Shown piece by piece: positions 1 to 8,129 of a stretch of 64,000 bases of DNA. Position 1 is the stretch's first letter; each line of letters starts with the position of its first letter. Made by a program: the position numbers and the translations under genes. The notes below the pieces were generated by a model. That model was not told where the DNA came from. It was given only the letters and a program-made list of their open reading frames with translations, and did no database searches. The DNA is from Candidimonas humi (GTDB lineage Bacteria; Pseudomonadota; Gammaproteobacteria; Burkholderiales; Burkholderiaceae_B). The stretch covers positions 23,335 through 87,334 of the forward strand of contig NZ_JAHTBN010000012.1 in the NCBI RefSeq assembly GCF_019166065.1, in the 5' to 3' direction.

Positions 1-6
1 AGGCGT

Positions 7-1020
7 TCATTCGGCGCGTATGTCGGCCTTTTTGATCAAATCGGCCCAGCGCTGCCTGTCCTGGCCCAGCCATTCCCTGTAGTCCTTCGAATCACGATAC
101 TTGATCTCGGCGCCCAGGGTCTTGAGCCTTTCCTGGACCTCGGGCTTGTCCAGGACGGTCTTGACCGAGTTTGCGAGCTTGGCGGTGATCGCCTCGGGTA
201 TATGGGCCGGACCGACGAACCCTATGGGCTGGGCGTAGTCCTCAAAGCCGGGGAACCCCAATTCGGACATCGTCGGCACCTTGGGATAATCGGGCAGGCG
301 CTTGGCGGTGGTGGCGGCAAGAATGCGCAGCTTCCCGCTGGACACGAAATCCTTCAGGCCGACCATCGGATAGAACATGAAATCCACGCGGCCGGCCATG
401 ACGTCGGTCAGCGCAGGGCCATTGCCCTGGAAGGGGATGTGATTCATCTTCGTGCCGGAACGCTCTTCGAGCAAGGCCGCGGCCAAGTGCGCGGACCCGC
501 CCACGCCCGCCGAACCGAAACTCACCTGCCCGGGCTGCTTCTTGGCTTTGTCCAGAAGTTGCTTCAGCGACTCGTAGGGCGAATGCCCGCCTACCACCAG
601 CAATTGCGGCAGCACCGCGACCTGGGCGATTTGCGTGAAGTCCTTGATCGGGTCGTAGTGGATAAGGTGGGGCTTGATCAGCGGATTGACGTTGTGAGAA
701 ATGGTGTTCATCAATATCGTGTAGCCATCGGGCGCCGCACGCTGCACGTACTCGGTGGCGATATAGCCATTGGCCCCGGGCTTGTTCTCGACGACTATCG
801 AACCGCCCAGATTGGTGGCCATTTCCTTGGCCAGCAGCCGAGCCAGCACATCGGTCGGGCCCCCGGCGCTGTAGCCCACGATCAGCCGGATGGGCCGGTC
901 GGGATAATGGCCGGAAGCCGCCCAGGCCGAGCCCGGCATGGCCGCCGCGCCCGCGAGGCCTACGGCACATGCCGCGGCCAGGCGGATGGCAGCCTTGCGT
1001 TTGGATAGATTGATTTTCAT
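7..1020 (-). CDS. Bug-family (TctC-like) periplasmic solute-binding protein
   Basis: A 337-residue protein starting MKINLSKRK with a signal peptide that probably ends at GSAWA-AS (about residue 35). The mature protein opens with the Bug hallmark YPDRPIRLIVGYSAGG and carries VENKPGANG, a ligand-loop signature of the family. Bug proteins bind carboxylates (aromatic or aliphatic acids) in the periplasm, usually for TctAB-type permeases, but no TctA or TctB gene is visible here. It is the last gene of the minus-strand group that starts at 4444, 56 bp after the 2-hydroxyacid dehydrogenase. Context suggests it captures the substrate of that operon; the ligand cannot be read from sequence. Confidence 0.9.
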   Translation of the reverse strand: MKINLSKRKAAIRLAAACAVGLAGAAAMPGSAWAASGHYPDRPIRLIVGYSAGGPTDVLARLLAKEMATNLGGSIVVENKPGANGYIATEYVQRAAPDGYTILMNTISHNVNPLIKPHLIHYDPIKDFTQIAQVAVLPQLLVVGGHSPYESLKQLLDKAKKQPGQVSFGSAGVGGSAHLAAALLEERSGTKMNHIPFQGNGPALTDVMAGRVDFMFYPMVGLKDFVSSGKLRILAATTAKRLPDYPKVPTMSELGFPGFEDYAQPIGFVGPAHIPEAITAKLANSVKTVLDKPEVQERLKTLGAEIKYRDSKDYREWLGQDRQRWADLIKKADIRAE

Positions 1021-1076
1021 GGTTTGTCTCCTTGAGGTGGTGGTAAAGATCGCCCTGTAGATCGGAATCTCCAGGG

Positions 1077-2273
1077 TCAATAAACAAGATCCGGCATGCG
1101 CCGTGCCGGACGCAGCAGTTCGGAGGAAAACCGGTCCGCGCGGGTTACGCCGCACAACTTCTGGGTACGCTGCAATTCGTCCTGCAGGATCTCCAAGGCC
1201 CGGCGGGCTCCGGATTCGCCCGCCGCAACCGCGCCGAACAGCGTCGCACGCCCCAGCAGCACCCCCTGGGCGCCGAGCGCCAGGGCCTTGGCCATGTCGC
1301 CGCCGCGGCGCACGCCGCCATCCACCAGCACCGGCAGGCGGCCCGCTACCGCCTGCAGCACCTCGGGCAAGGCGTCCAGCGTGGCGACCGCGCCGTCGAG
1401 CTGGCGCCCGCCGTGGTTGGATACGACGATTGCATCGACGCCCAGCGCCGCGAGCCGGGCCGCATCGTCGCCGCGGCAGACGCCCTTGACGATCAGCTTG
1501 CGGGGCCAGCGCTCGCGCACCTGCGCCAGGCGCTCGAAGTCGAAGCCGGGGTCGTAGCTTCTGCCCACGGACGACGCTATGGCGACCGCGCTCTTGGCCG
1601 CGAGCTCGAAGCCGCGCAGGTTCTCCATGACGGGCAGGCCGCGCGCGAGCATGTCCAGCGCCCAGCGCGGCCGGCTCGCGAAATCCAGCATATTGCGCGC
1701 GGAAAAGCGAAAAGGAATCGAGAAATGATTGCGTAAATCCCGTTCCCGCTTGCCGCCCACGGGCAGGTCCACCGTGATGACCAGCGCCTCGTAGTCGGCG
1801 GCCAGCGCCCGGCCGAGCAGCTTCCAGAAAAATTCGCGATTGTTGAGCACGTAGGCCTGGAACCAGTGGCGCCCGGGCGCCGCGCGGGCGATGGTCTCGA
1901 TGGCGGTGGTCGCGCTGCTCGACAAGGTATACGGAATACCATAGTCGGCGGCGGCCTTGGCCAGCGCCAGATCGGCATCGCGCCGGCCGAAGCCGGCCGC
2001 CCCGGTCGGCGCGATGGCCGCGGGCATCCCAGCAGGCGCGCCCAGCAAATTGCACTCGGTGGAGACCTTGGCCACATCGACCAGGACATGCGGCGCGAAC
2101 CGCAACGCCGCATAGGCGCCGCGGTTGTCCCGCAAGGTGCTTTCGTCTTCGGCGCCGCCGGCATAGAAGTCGTATACGGCCCGCGGCAGCCGGCGGCGCG
2201 CAAGCGCGCGCAGGTCGGCGATCGAGCAACAGTCCGCGACGCTGCGCGGCGCCGGGCGGCGCGATATGTTCAC
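1077..2273 (-). CDS. FMN-dependent alpha-hydroxyacid dehydrogenase/oxidase (LldD/MdlB-like)
   Basis: A 398-residue protein of the usual family length. The FMN barrel shows YDFYAGGAEDE near residue 34, the catalytic segment VSNHGGRQLDG with His287 and Arg290, Lys263, and the phosphate-binding segment VDGGVRRGGDMAKALALGA. The family oxidises L-lactate, glycolate or (S)-mandelate to the 2-oxoacid. The start is a GTG at 2273 that overlaps the TGA stop of the upstream dioxygenase by 4 bp (GTGA), implying translational coupling. Together with the ThDP enzyme and aldehyde dehydrogenase of the neighbouring operon, a mandelate-type 2-hydroxyacid is a plausible substrate, but lactate-like substrates are not excluded. 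Confidence 0.88.
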   Translation of the reverse strand: MNISRRPAPRSVADCCSIADLRALARRRLPRAVYDFYAGGAEDESTLRDNRGAYAALRFAPHVLVDVAKVSTECNLLGAPAGMPAAIAPTGAAGFGRRDADLALAKAAADYGIPYTLSSSATTAIETIARAAPGRHWFQAYVLNNREFFWKLLGRALAADYEALVITVDLPVGGKRERDLRNHFSIPFRFSARNMLDFASRPRWALDMLARGLPVMENLRGFELAAKSAVAIASSVGRSYDPGFDFERLAQVRERWPRKLIVKGVCRGDDAARLAALGVDAIVVSNHGGRQLDGAVATLDALPEVLQAVAGRLPVLVDGGVRRGGDMAKALALGAQGVLLGRATLFGAVAAGESGARRALEILQDELQRTQKLCGVTRADRFSSELLRPARRMPDLVY

Positions 2274-3193
2274 GCCGTCGCGGCCTCGGCGGGCTCGCTG
2301 TTGCCGCGCGGGCTGCCGTCCGCGTTGAAGAAACGCGTGGCCATCACTTGGCAGCGCTTGATCAGGCGCGGCTCGTCGGGACGATAATCGGGGATCGCAT
2401 TATGGACGGTACCCATGTTGTCCCACATCAGGACATCGCGAGTCTGCCAGCGATGAGCGTAGCGGTATTGTTCCTGAGTCTGGTGCTTGAACAGGAAATC
2501 GAGGGTCTCGTCGCTTTCGGCCTGCTCGAGTTCATTGATGCGCATGGCGTAGCCCGGGTTGCAATACAGCACTTTACGCCCGGTGATCGGGTGCTTCAGG
2601 AACAGCGGGTGCGACACGGGAGGCTTTGCCGCGCGCTGGGCCGGCGTCAGCGGCGGACGCTGGCTGCCGCGCTCGCGGCGCATCATTTCCCAGAACTTGT
2701 TGAAGTCGTGCAGCACGGTCATGCCGTCCAAGCGCCGCTTCATGTCCTCGGGCAGGCCTTCGTAGGCCGCATGCATATTGCAGAATTCGGTGTTGCCCAA
2801 GGGCCGGCCGTCGCGGAAGGGAATCTTGATGCCATAGAGAATGTTCGTGAAAGCGATCATCTTGCTGTAGGACATGTCGGTGTGCCAATCCTGCCCCGCG
2901 TCCGAGAGGCCTATGGGCTTGCCGTTCTCGACGATGTTCGAGAGCACCATCACCTCGGGTAGCCCGGGTTCCTGGTAGGCCCCGGCGACATTGATTTCCA
3001 GATCGCCGAAGCGGCGCGCGAATTCACGCAGGTCGAGGGGGCTGAGCTGCTGGTCGGGATAGCTCAGCACCCCGTATTGCCCGAGAGCCTGCAGCAACTG
3101 CGCGAATTCGGCATCCGCCAGCGGCCGGGACAGGTCCAGCCCTTCGATGCGCGCGCCCAGCGTACGTCCGGTGGGAACAATCTTCAATGCCAT
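2270..3193 (-). CDS. TauD/TfdA-family Fe(II)/2-oxoglutarate dioxygenase
   Basis: A 307-residue protein with the facial triad: WHTD (His104, Asp106) and a distal His264 in TVHNAIPDY, followed by Arg276/Arg280 for 2-oxoglutarate. The family hydroxylates taurine, alkyl sulfates, or aryloxyalkanoates such as 2,4-D, releasing an aldehyde or phenol. It lies far from the taurine genes of this window and inside an operon with a maleylacetate-reductase-like enzyme, which points to an ether or aryl substrate rather than taurine. The start is an ATG at 3193 with AGGA upstream. Its stop overlaps the GTG start of the next gene. Confidence 0.85.
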   Translation of the reverse strand: MALKIVPTGRTLGARIEGLDLSRPLADAEFAQLLQALGQYGVLSYPDQQLSPLDLREFARRFGDLEINVAGAYQEPGLPEVMVLSNIVENGKPIGLSDAGQDWHTDMSYSKMIAFTNILYGIKIPFRDGRPLGNTEFCNMHAAYEGLPEDMKRRLDGMTVLHDFNKFWEMMRRERGSQRPPLTPAQRAAKPPVSHPLFLKHPITGRKVLYCNPGYAMRINELEQAESDETLDFLFKHQTQEQYRYAHRWQTRDVLMWDNMGTVHNAIPDYRPDEPRLIKRCQVMATRFFNADGSPRGNSEPAEAATA

Positions 3194-3253
3194 GATGCAA
3201 TCCTCGTAAGAAATATCGGCGGCCCATCCCTATAGGCCAATAGCACTGCAGCC

Positions 3254-4444
3254 TCAATAGGCCGCTTCGAGAATCCCGCGCAGTTCGTCGGCGCCGGCGA
3301 CCTGGCGCGGGTTGTAGTAAAGGCCGCGCTCTCCCATGCCCTTGGCCGCGATACGGTCCAGGTCATGCTCGGCGACGCCGATATCGCGCAAGCGCATGGG
3401 CACGCCCGCGGACACTTGCAGCGCGCACAGTGCGTCCACCAGCGATTGCGGGCCATCTTCCAGCCCCAGCGCCGCCGCGGCGCGCGCCAGGGGACCGGCC
3501 GCGGCCGCCGCATTGAAAGCCACGCAATGCGGCAACATCACCGCATTGGCCTCGCCATGCGGCGCGCCCGTAACCGAGCCTATGACGTGGCACAAGGCGT
3601 GGTGCACACAGGTGCGCGCGTAGACCAGCACCAGGCCGGCCAGGTGCGCGGCATACAGCAACTGGCCCCGCGCCTGTTCGTCGTCGGGCCGCTGCCGCAC
3701 GGCCGGTACGGCGTAGGCCAGGCGCGCCAACGCCTCGAGCGCGTAGGTCTCGGCGAGCGGCACGCGCTCGCGCGAATACAGGCCTTCGATGCAATGCGCC
3801 AGTGCATTCATGCCGGTGGAGCACATGAGGGCGGCCGGCACGCACAGATTGGCACTGGGGTCGAGCAACACGACACGAGCGGCCACCGCGGGATCGGAGA
3901 ACAAGAGCTTGGCGCCGCTGGCGTCGCGCACTCCCAGGCTGGCCGTGACTTCGGCGCCCGAGGCAGTGCCTGGAATCGACACGATGGGCAGCTTGGGCTT
4001 GCGCAAGGCGGGCGCCACCAGCGTGGACGGCGGCGTGAAACGCACCGCGTGCCTGGCCAGCGGGCCGCCCTCCGCCATCACGATGGCGATGGCCTTCGCC
4101 GTATCGGCGGCGCTTCCGCCGCCGACGGCCACGAAGCCGTCGACCCCTGCTTCCAGGGCCTGGCGGGTAAGGTCCTCGACCAGTTCCACATTCGAATGCG
4201 CGGGAACGGGCCGGGTGTCCACCCACGCGACGCCCTCGAGCGACTGTTCGACGCGCGCATACATATCCGACCGGCGCGTACGCGCGCCCGCCAGCACCAT
4301 GGGGCGCAGAATGCCCGCTTCCGCCAGTTCGGATCGCAGCGACGCAATTGCGTTACTGCCCATTACCAGCCTGCTTGCGGAATAGCGCTGCACGAACTGC
4401 GGCGGAAGCCGGGGCGGCTCGGTCGCCGTATGGGGTTCCTGCAT
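3254..4444 (-). CDS. Iron-containing alcohol dehydrogenase / maleylacetate reductase-like
   Basis: A 396-residue group III dehydrogenase-like protein. It has the nucleotide-binding GGGSAADTAKA near residue 112, the SIPGTASGAEVT segment, and metal-site histidines in MNALAHCIEGL and CVHHALCHVIG. Maleylacetate reductases reduce maleylacetate to 3-oxoadipate with NAD(P)H. A second, clearly different member lies at 6148-7239. I chose ATG 4444 (AGGA 7 nt upstream) over an in-frame TTG one codon earlier. It is the first gene of a minus-strand operon divergent from a LysR gene. It could instead be a general alcohol dehydrogenase. Confidence 0.78.
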   Translation of the reverse strand: MQEPHTATEPPRLPPQFVQRYSASRLVMGSNAIASLRSELAEAGILRPMVLAGARTRRSDMYARVEQSLEGVAWVDTRPVPAHSNVELVEDLTRQALEAGVDGFVAVGGGSAADTAKAIAIVMAEGGPLARHAVRFTPPSTLVAPALRKPKLPIVSIPGTASGAEVTASLGVRDASGAKLLFSDPAVAARVVLLDPSANLCVPAALMCSTGMNALAHCIEGLYSRERVPLAETYALEALARLAYAVPAVRQRPDDEQARGQLLYAAHLAGLVLVYARTCVHHALCHVIGSVTGAPHGEANAVMLPHCVAFNAAAAAGPLARAAAALGLEDGPQSLVDALCALQVSAGVPMRLRDIGVAEHDLDRIAAKGMGERGLYYNPRQVAGADELRGILEAAY

Positions 4445-4533
4445 CAATGTTTCCTGTTTGCGATCTGTCGGCCCAAGGCCCGGGCCGGATCCTGTTGAAA
4501 ATTCTATTGCTGTTTTTGCGCCCTGTAGCCACC

Positions 4534-4566
4534 TAAATTACAATTTAAAGTTTCTATTCCAGAAAC
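4534..4566. promoter_or_regulatory. Paired dyads in the divergent promoter, candidate LysR operator
   Basis: In the gap between the divergent genes at 4444 and 4576 there are two close inverted repeats: TAAATT-AC-AATTTA at 4534-4547 and GTTTCT-ATTCC-AGAAAC at 4550-4566. The second has the T-N11-A dyad shape typical of LysR-type sites and ends 9 bp before the LysR start. The role is inferred from position and shape. Confidence 0.45.
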
Positions 4567-4575
4567 ATTGAAAGC

Positions 4576-5484
4576 ATGGACAAGCTTCAAAGCCTGCGAG
4601 TTTTCTGCGAGGTCGCCCGCTGCGGGAGCTTTGTCCGCGCGGCAATGCAAATGTCCCTGCCCAAGAGCACGGTCACCAAGCACATCGCCGCGCTCGAACG
4701 CGACATGGGCGCTCAGCTCCTGAAACGGAATCCGAAACAGGTCGCCCTTACCGAGGCGGGGGAACGAGTGCTGCAGGGCTCCAGGGACATGATCCAGAGC
4801 TACGAGGCCATGGAGTCGGCAGTACGCGACGCGGTCCAGTTGCCGCGCGGCGCGATACGCGTGGGCACGCCGCCCTCTTTCGGCGCCCACCATCTCGTGC
4901 AAGTGATCGCGGCGTTCACGCAGCGCTACCCGGATATCGAAGTAACCATAGTCCACGACGACGGGCGCTCGGACATTCTCGCCGAAGCCCTGGACCTGTC
5001 CATCCGCATCGCGCCCTCGTTGAAAGACGCGAGCTACGTGGCCCTGCCGCTGATGCTGGCGCCGCAGTTCGTGGTGGCCTCGCCGCAATACCTGAAAAAA
5101 CACCGCCGCCCCGCGTACGTGGCGGACCTGGCGCAGCACAACTGCCTGATCCACACCATCAAGTCGCATTCGGGAATCTGGCGCTTCGAAGGCACGCCGC
5201 CGCAGGAAGTGCGCGTCAGGGGCACGATACGTTCCAACCTGGGCGATGCACTGAAACACGCCGCCCTGGACGGCGCAGGCGTGTCGATCCACCCCACCTA
5301 TATGGTTGCCGACGACATCGCACAGGGCCTGCTGGAAATATTGCTGCCGAACGAGGTGCCGCAGGCTGTGGAGATCAATGTCGTGTTCTCCACCCGCCGC
5401 AATATGCCTGCGCGCGTCAGGCACCTGCTGGAATTTCTCAAGGAATGGGCCCATCGCCCGCCGCCCTGGGCCGCCCGCAAATGA
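4576..5484 (+). CDS. LysR-type transcriptional regulator
   Basis: A 302-residue LysR protein. The N-terminal winged helix (residues 1-60) contains FCEVARCGSFVRAAMQMSLPKST and AALERDMGAQLLKR. The remainder is a type 2 periplasmic-binding-like effector domain resembling the AaeR/DmlR branch. It is divergent from the maleylacetate-reductase-like operon with 131 bp between starts, so it most likely controls that operon and itself, probably with a carboxylate inducer. No strong Shine-Dalgarno is visible before the ATG. The effector is unknown. Confidence 0.9.
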   Translation: MDKLQSLRVFCEVARCGSFVRAAMQMSLPKSTVTKHIAALERDMGAQLLKRNPKQVALTEAGERVLQGSRDMIQSYEAMESAVRDAVQLPRGAIRVGTPPSFGAHHLVQVIAAFTQRYPDIEVTIVHDDGRSDILAEALDLSIRIAPSLKDASYVALPLMLAPQFVVASPQYLKKHRRPAYVADLAQHNCLIHTIKSHSGIWRFEGTPPQEVRVRGTIRSNLGDALKHAALDGAGVSIHPTYMVADDIAQGLLEILLPNEVPQAVEINVVFSTRRNMPARVRHLLEFLKEWAHRPPPWAARK

Positions 5485-5548
5485 GGCGGGACCTGATACC
5501 TGCAGCCGGGGCCGCAAGCCCGCCCCCGGAAATTTGCGGTGCGAGGCG

Positions 5549-5974
5549 CTAGGCGCCCGGCGCGGCCGCCTTGCGGGCCGCGCGTTCTTTTTCGATCCGC
5601 TCGGTGACATCGCGCGCCATGGCGACCGAACCCACCGGCGCCCCGCCGGCGTCCTTGACCAGGGCGAAGGTCATTTCCACATACAGCTTCTGGCCGCCCT
5701 TGCGCACCGCGCGCGTCAGCGTCGGATGCCCTTGCAGCTTGAGCCTGCCGCTATCCATGGCCGCGTCGAAACCGGCCCAATGGGCGGCGCGCAAATGCTC
5801 GGGAATGATCAGGTCGAGGTTTTTGCCCAGCGCCTCGTCGGCGCTGAAGCCGAACAGCCTGCCGGCTGCCTGGTTCCAGCGCGCGATGTTGCCGTTGCGG
5901 TCGGCGTAGATCAGGGCATCGGATACCTGCTCGATGATCCAGTCGGCCAGCGACGGATCCTCAGCGTCATCCAT
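5549..5974 (-). CDS. Single-domain PAS sensor protein
   Basis: A 141-residue protein made almost entirely of one PAS domain: VSDALIYADRNGNIARWNQAAG followed, after a short gap, by the LDLIIPEHLR segment and a PAC-like VGSVAMARDVTER. It has no kinase, GGDEF or helix-turn-helix domain, so it must act as a stand-alone sensor, with ligand such as heme, flavin or a small molecule unknown. GGAGAAAACACC precedes ATG 5974, favouring that start over an ATG 12 codons upstream. It is 173 bp after the maleylacetate reductase gene and convergent with the LysR gene. Confidence 0.82.
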   Translation of the reverse strand: MDDAEDPSLADWIIEQVSDALIYADRNGNIARWNQAAGRLFGFSADEALGKNLDLIIPEHLRAAHWAGFDAAMDSGRLKLQGHPTLTRAVRKGGQKLYVEMTFALVKDAGGAPVGSVAMARDVTERIEKERAARKAAAPGA

Positions 5975-6147
5975 GGTGTTTTCTCCGTAAGGACAGGAAC
6001 ATGCCATGGCGCGGCCCACCGTCCGCGCCATTTTTCGTCCCCTGTTATACCGCCGACACTGCCGCCGCATCAACCGGGGAACGCGGCAGCGGCGCCGGAC
6101 AGCCCGCCGACCAGCCGCGAGGCCGACAGCCGCCGCCCGGGCAGGGC

Positions 6148-7239
6148 TTACGCGGGCCTGTTCCCGTGATAGGCGTCCAGCAACAGCCTGTGTATGCCTG
6201 CACGCTGCGCGGCGTCGATCGGGCGCGGATTCCAATACGGCGCGCCCACGACCAGGTCCGCCGCCTTCGCCATATCCGCCTCGGTGATGTCGCCAATGTC
6301 CTTCAAGGCCACCGGCGCGCCATGGTCGCGCGCCAGGTCGAACAGGCCCGCGGCGGCGCTGGCCGAGCCTTCGATGCCGAGCGCGCGCCGGATGCGCTGC
6401 ATCGCCTCGGGAGCGGCCTGCGCGTTGAAAGCGATGGCATGCGGCAGGACGACGGTGTGCGTCTCGGCATGCGGCAGGTTGAAGGTGCCGCCCAGCACAT
6501 GGCACAGCTTGTGATGCAAGGCCATGCCCACATTGCCCAATACCGTGCCGCACAGCCAGGCCCCGTACAAGGCCGCGTCGCGCGCCTCGATCTCGCCGGG
6601 ACGGCGCTGGATGGCCGGCAGCGCCTGCGCCAGCGCCCGTATCCCCTCTTCGGCCATCAGGCTCATGATTGGGTTGCCGTCGCGCGCATACAGGCCTTCC
6701 GCGGCGTGGGCAATGGCATTCATGCCGCTGGTGACGCTCAGGCCCGCGGGCAACCCCAGCGTCAGGTCGGGATCGTAGATGACCGTGCGCGGCAATACCC
6801 GCGCGTCCCTGCCGGTCTTCTTGGCGCCGGCTTCGGTAATGCCGTAGATGGGCGTCATCTCGCTGCCGGCATAGGTGGTGGGCACGGCCAGGATGGGCAG
6901 GCCGAGATCCAGGGCGACCGCCTTTGCAAGGCCTATGGTCGACCCGCCGCCCATCGCCAGCGTGCAATCCGCGTGCAGCCGGCGCGCTTCGTCGCCGGCC
7001 GCGCGCGCGATCTCGGCCGGCACATGCATGACGGCGCCGGCAAAAACCCCTGCCGCACGCGCACCCAGGCTGTCGGCGGCCGCCTGTGCCTGATCGCCGT
7101 GGCCCGGCGTGGACAGGACCAGCACGCGGCCAGCGCCCAGTAGTTCTATTTCCCGGCCCAGGGCGGCCAGCGATCCGCGCCCGAACACGACCCTGGACGG
7201 CAGGCTGCTATAGATGAACTCTTGCACATCAGCTCCCAT
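6148..7239 (-). CDS. Maleylacetate reductase
   Basis: A 363-residue iron-ADH superfamily protein, close to the 350-360 residues typical of maleylacetate reductases. It starts MGADVQEFIYSSLPSRVVFGRGS, a typical opening for this subfamily, and carries AMGGGSTIGLAKA, AVPTTYAGSEMTPIYG and ALHHKLCHVLGGTFNLPHAE. It should reduce maleylacetate to 3-oxoadipate. It directly follows hydroxyquinol 1,2-dioxygenase, whose product is maleylacetate, which makes the call strong. ATG 7239 overlaps the upstream stop by 11 bp; an alternative GTG at 7227, just after that stop and with GGGAG upstream, would remove four residues. Confidence 0.9.
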   Translation of the reverse strand: MGADVQEFIYSSLPSRVVFGRGSLAALGREIELLGAGRVLVLSTPGHGDQAQAAADSLGARAAGVFAGAVMHVPAEIARAAGDEARRLHADCTLAMGGGSTIGLAKAVALDLGLPILAVPTTYAGSEMTPIYGITEAGAKKTGRDARVLPRTVIYDPDLTLGLPAGLSVTSGMNAIAHAAEGLYARDGNPIMSLMAEEGIRALAQALPAIQRRPGEIEARDAALYGAWLCGTVLGNVGMALHHKLCHVLGGTFNLPHAETHTVVLPHAIAFNAQAAPEAMQRIRRALGIEGSASAAAGLFDLARDHGAPVALKDIGDITEADMAKAADLVVGAPYWNPRPIDAAQRAGIHRLLLDAYHGNRPA

Positions 7240-8065
7240 CGACGGGGTTGAGCACGAAATCGTACTCGACCAGATAAGTGCCATCGGACTGCTGCTTCCA
7301 GTCCGCGATCAGCGACTGGCGCACCCCGAAGACGGCATCCGAATCCAGATAGCGGTCGTCGCTGCGAAACACATGGGTGATCAAGGTTTGGTAGCCGGGC
7401 GCCTCGATCATGAAATGCAGGTGGGCCGGCCGCCACGGATGGCGCCCGCTGGCGGCGAGCAGGTCGCCGACCGGGCCGTCGTGGGGAATGGCATAGGGAA
7501 CCGCCAGGATGGAGCGGAAGTCATAGCGGCCTTGCTCATCCGTGTGCAGAATCCCGCGCGCCTGGGCATGGTCGATGTCCTCGTGCTGGACATCGTAGAG
7601 CCCGTCCTCGTCGGACTGCCATACGTCCATGCTGGCGCCCGCTATGGGCGAGCCGTCCAGCCCCCGCACCGTGCCGCGCACCAGGCAAGGTATGCCGTGC
7701 GCGCCGTTGGAGATGTCCGCGCCCAGTTCGTAATGCGGCGCGCCGTCCACGTGGAAAGGGCCGAACACCGTGGATTCCGTGCACTGGGCGGGCTTGTCGT
7801 TGTTCATGGCCACCGTGAGCATGGACAGCCCCAGTACATCCGACAGCAGGATGAATTCCTGGCGCCGGTCGTCGGTGATGTGGCCGCAGCGGGTCAGGAA
7901 CTGGATGCCCTGGAACCATTCGTCTTCCGTCAAATGCACTTCGCGCGCGAAATCATGCAGGTGCCGGATCAGGCTGTCCATGATTTCCTTGAGACGCGGG
8001 TCCGCAGTATCGACGTGGCGAGCCAGGACGGCTTCGGTGATGGTTTCGTGATTCAGATTGCGCAC
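7229..8065 (-). CDS. Hydroxyquinol 1,2-dioxygenase (intradiol)
   Basis: A 278-residue intradiol dioxygenase with an N-terminal helical domain. The non-heme Fe(III) ligands are all visible: Tyr157 (GLYDV), Tyr191 (VPYAIPHDGP), His215 and His217 (RPAHLHF). ESTVFGPFHV is the family signature. It cleaves benzene-1,2,4-triol between the two ortho hydroxyls to maleylacetate. The start is a GTG at 8065 with AAGGAAG 6 nt upstream; the open frame continues 30 codons further but without family similarity. Maleylacetate reductase follows directly and a FAD hydroxylase precedes it. Catechol 1,2-dioxygenase is the alternative, but the reductase partner argues for hydroxyquinol. Confidence 0.9.
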   Translation of the reverse strand: MRNLNHETITEAVLARHVDTADPRLKEIMDSLIRHLHDFAREVHLTEDEWFQGIQFLTRCGHITDDRRQEFILLSDVLGLSMLTVAMNNDKPAQCTESTVFGPFHVDGAPHYELGADISNGAHGIPCLVRGTVRGLDGSPIAGASMDVWQSDEDGLYDVQHEDIDHAQARGILHTDEQGRYDFRSILAVPYAIPHDGPVGDLLAASGRHPWRPAHLHFMIEAPGYQTLITHVFRSDDRYLDSDAVFGVRQSLIADWKQQSDGTYLVEYDFVLNPVDGS

Positions 8066-8129
8066 AATGATCTTCCTTCGTGCCCGGCGGCCTTGCGCTG
8101 CCCATGAGAGAAATATAGTCCAAATGCGC

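Noticed and set aside
2270..3193. TauD of a sulfur-starvation taurine operon
   Set aside because: It is 35 kb from tauABC and sits in an aromatic-type operon; the taurine locus uses TauXY and Xsc instead.
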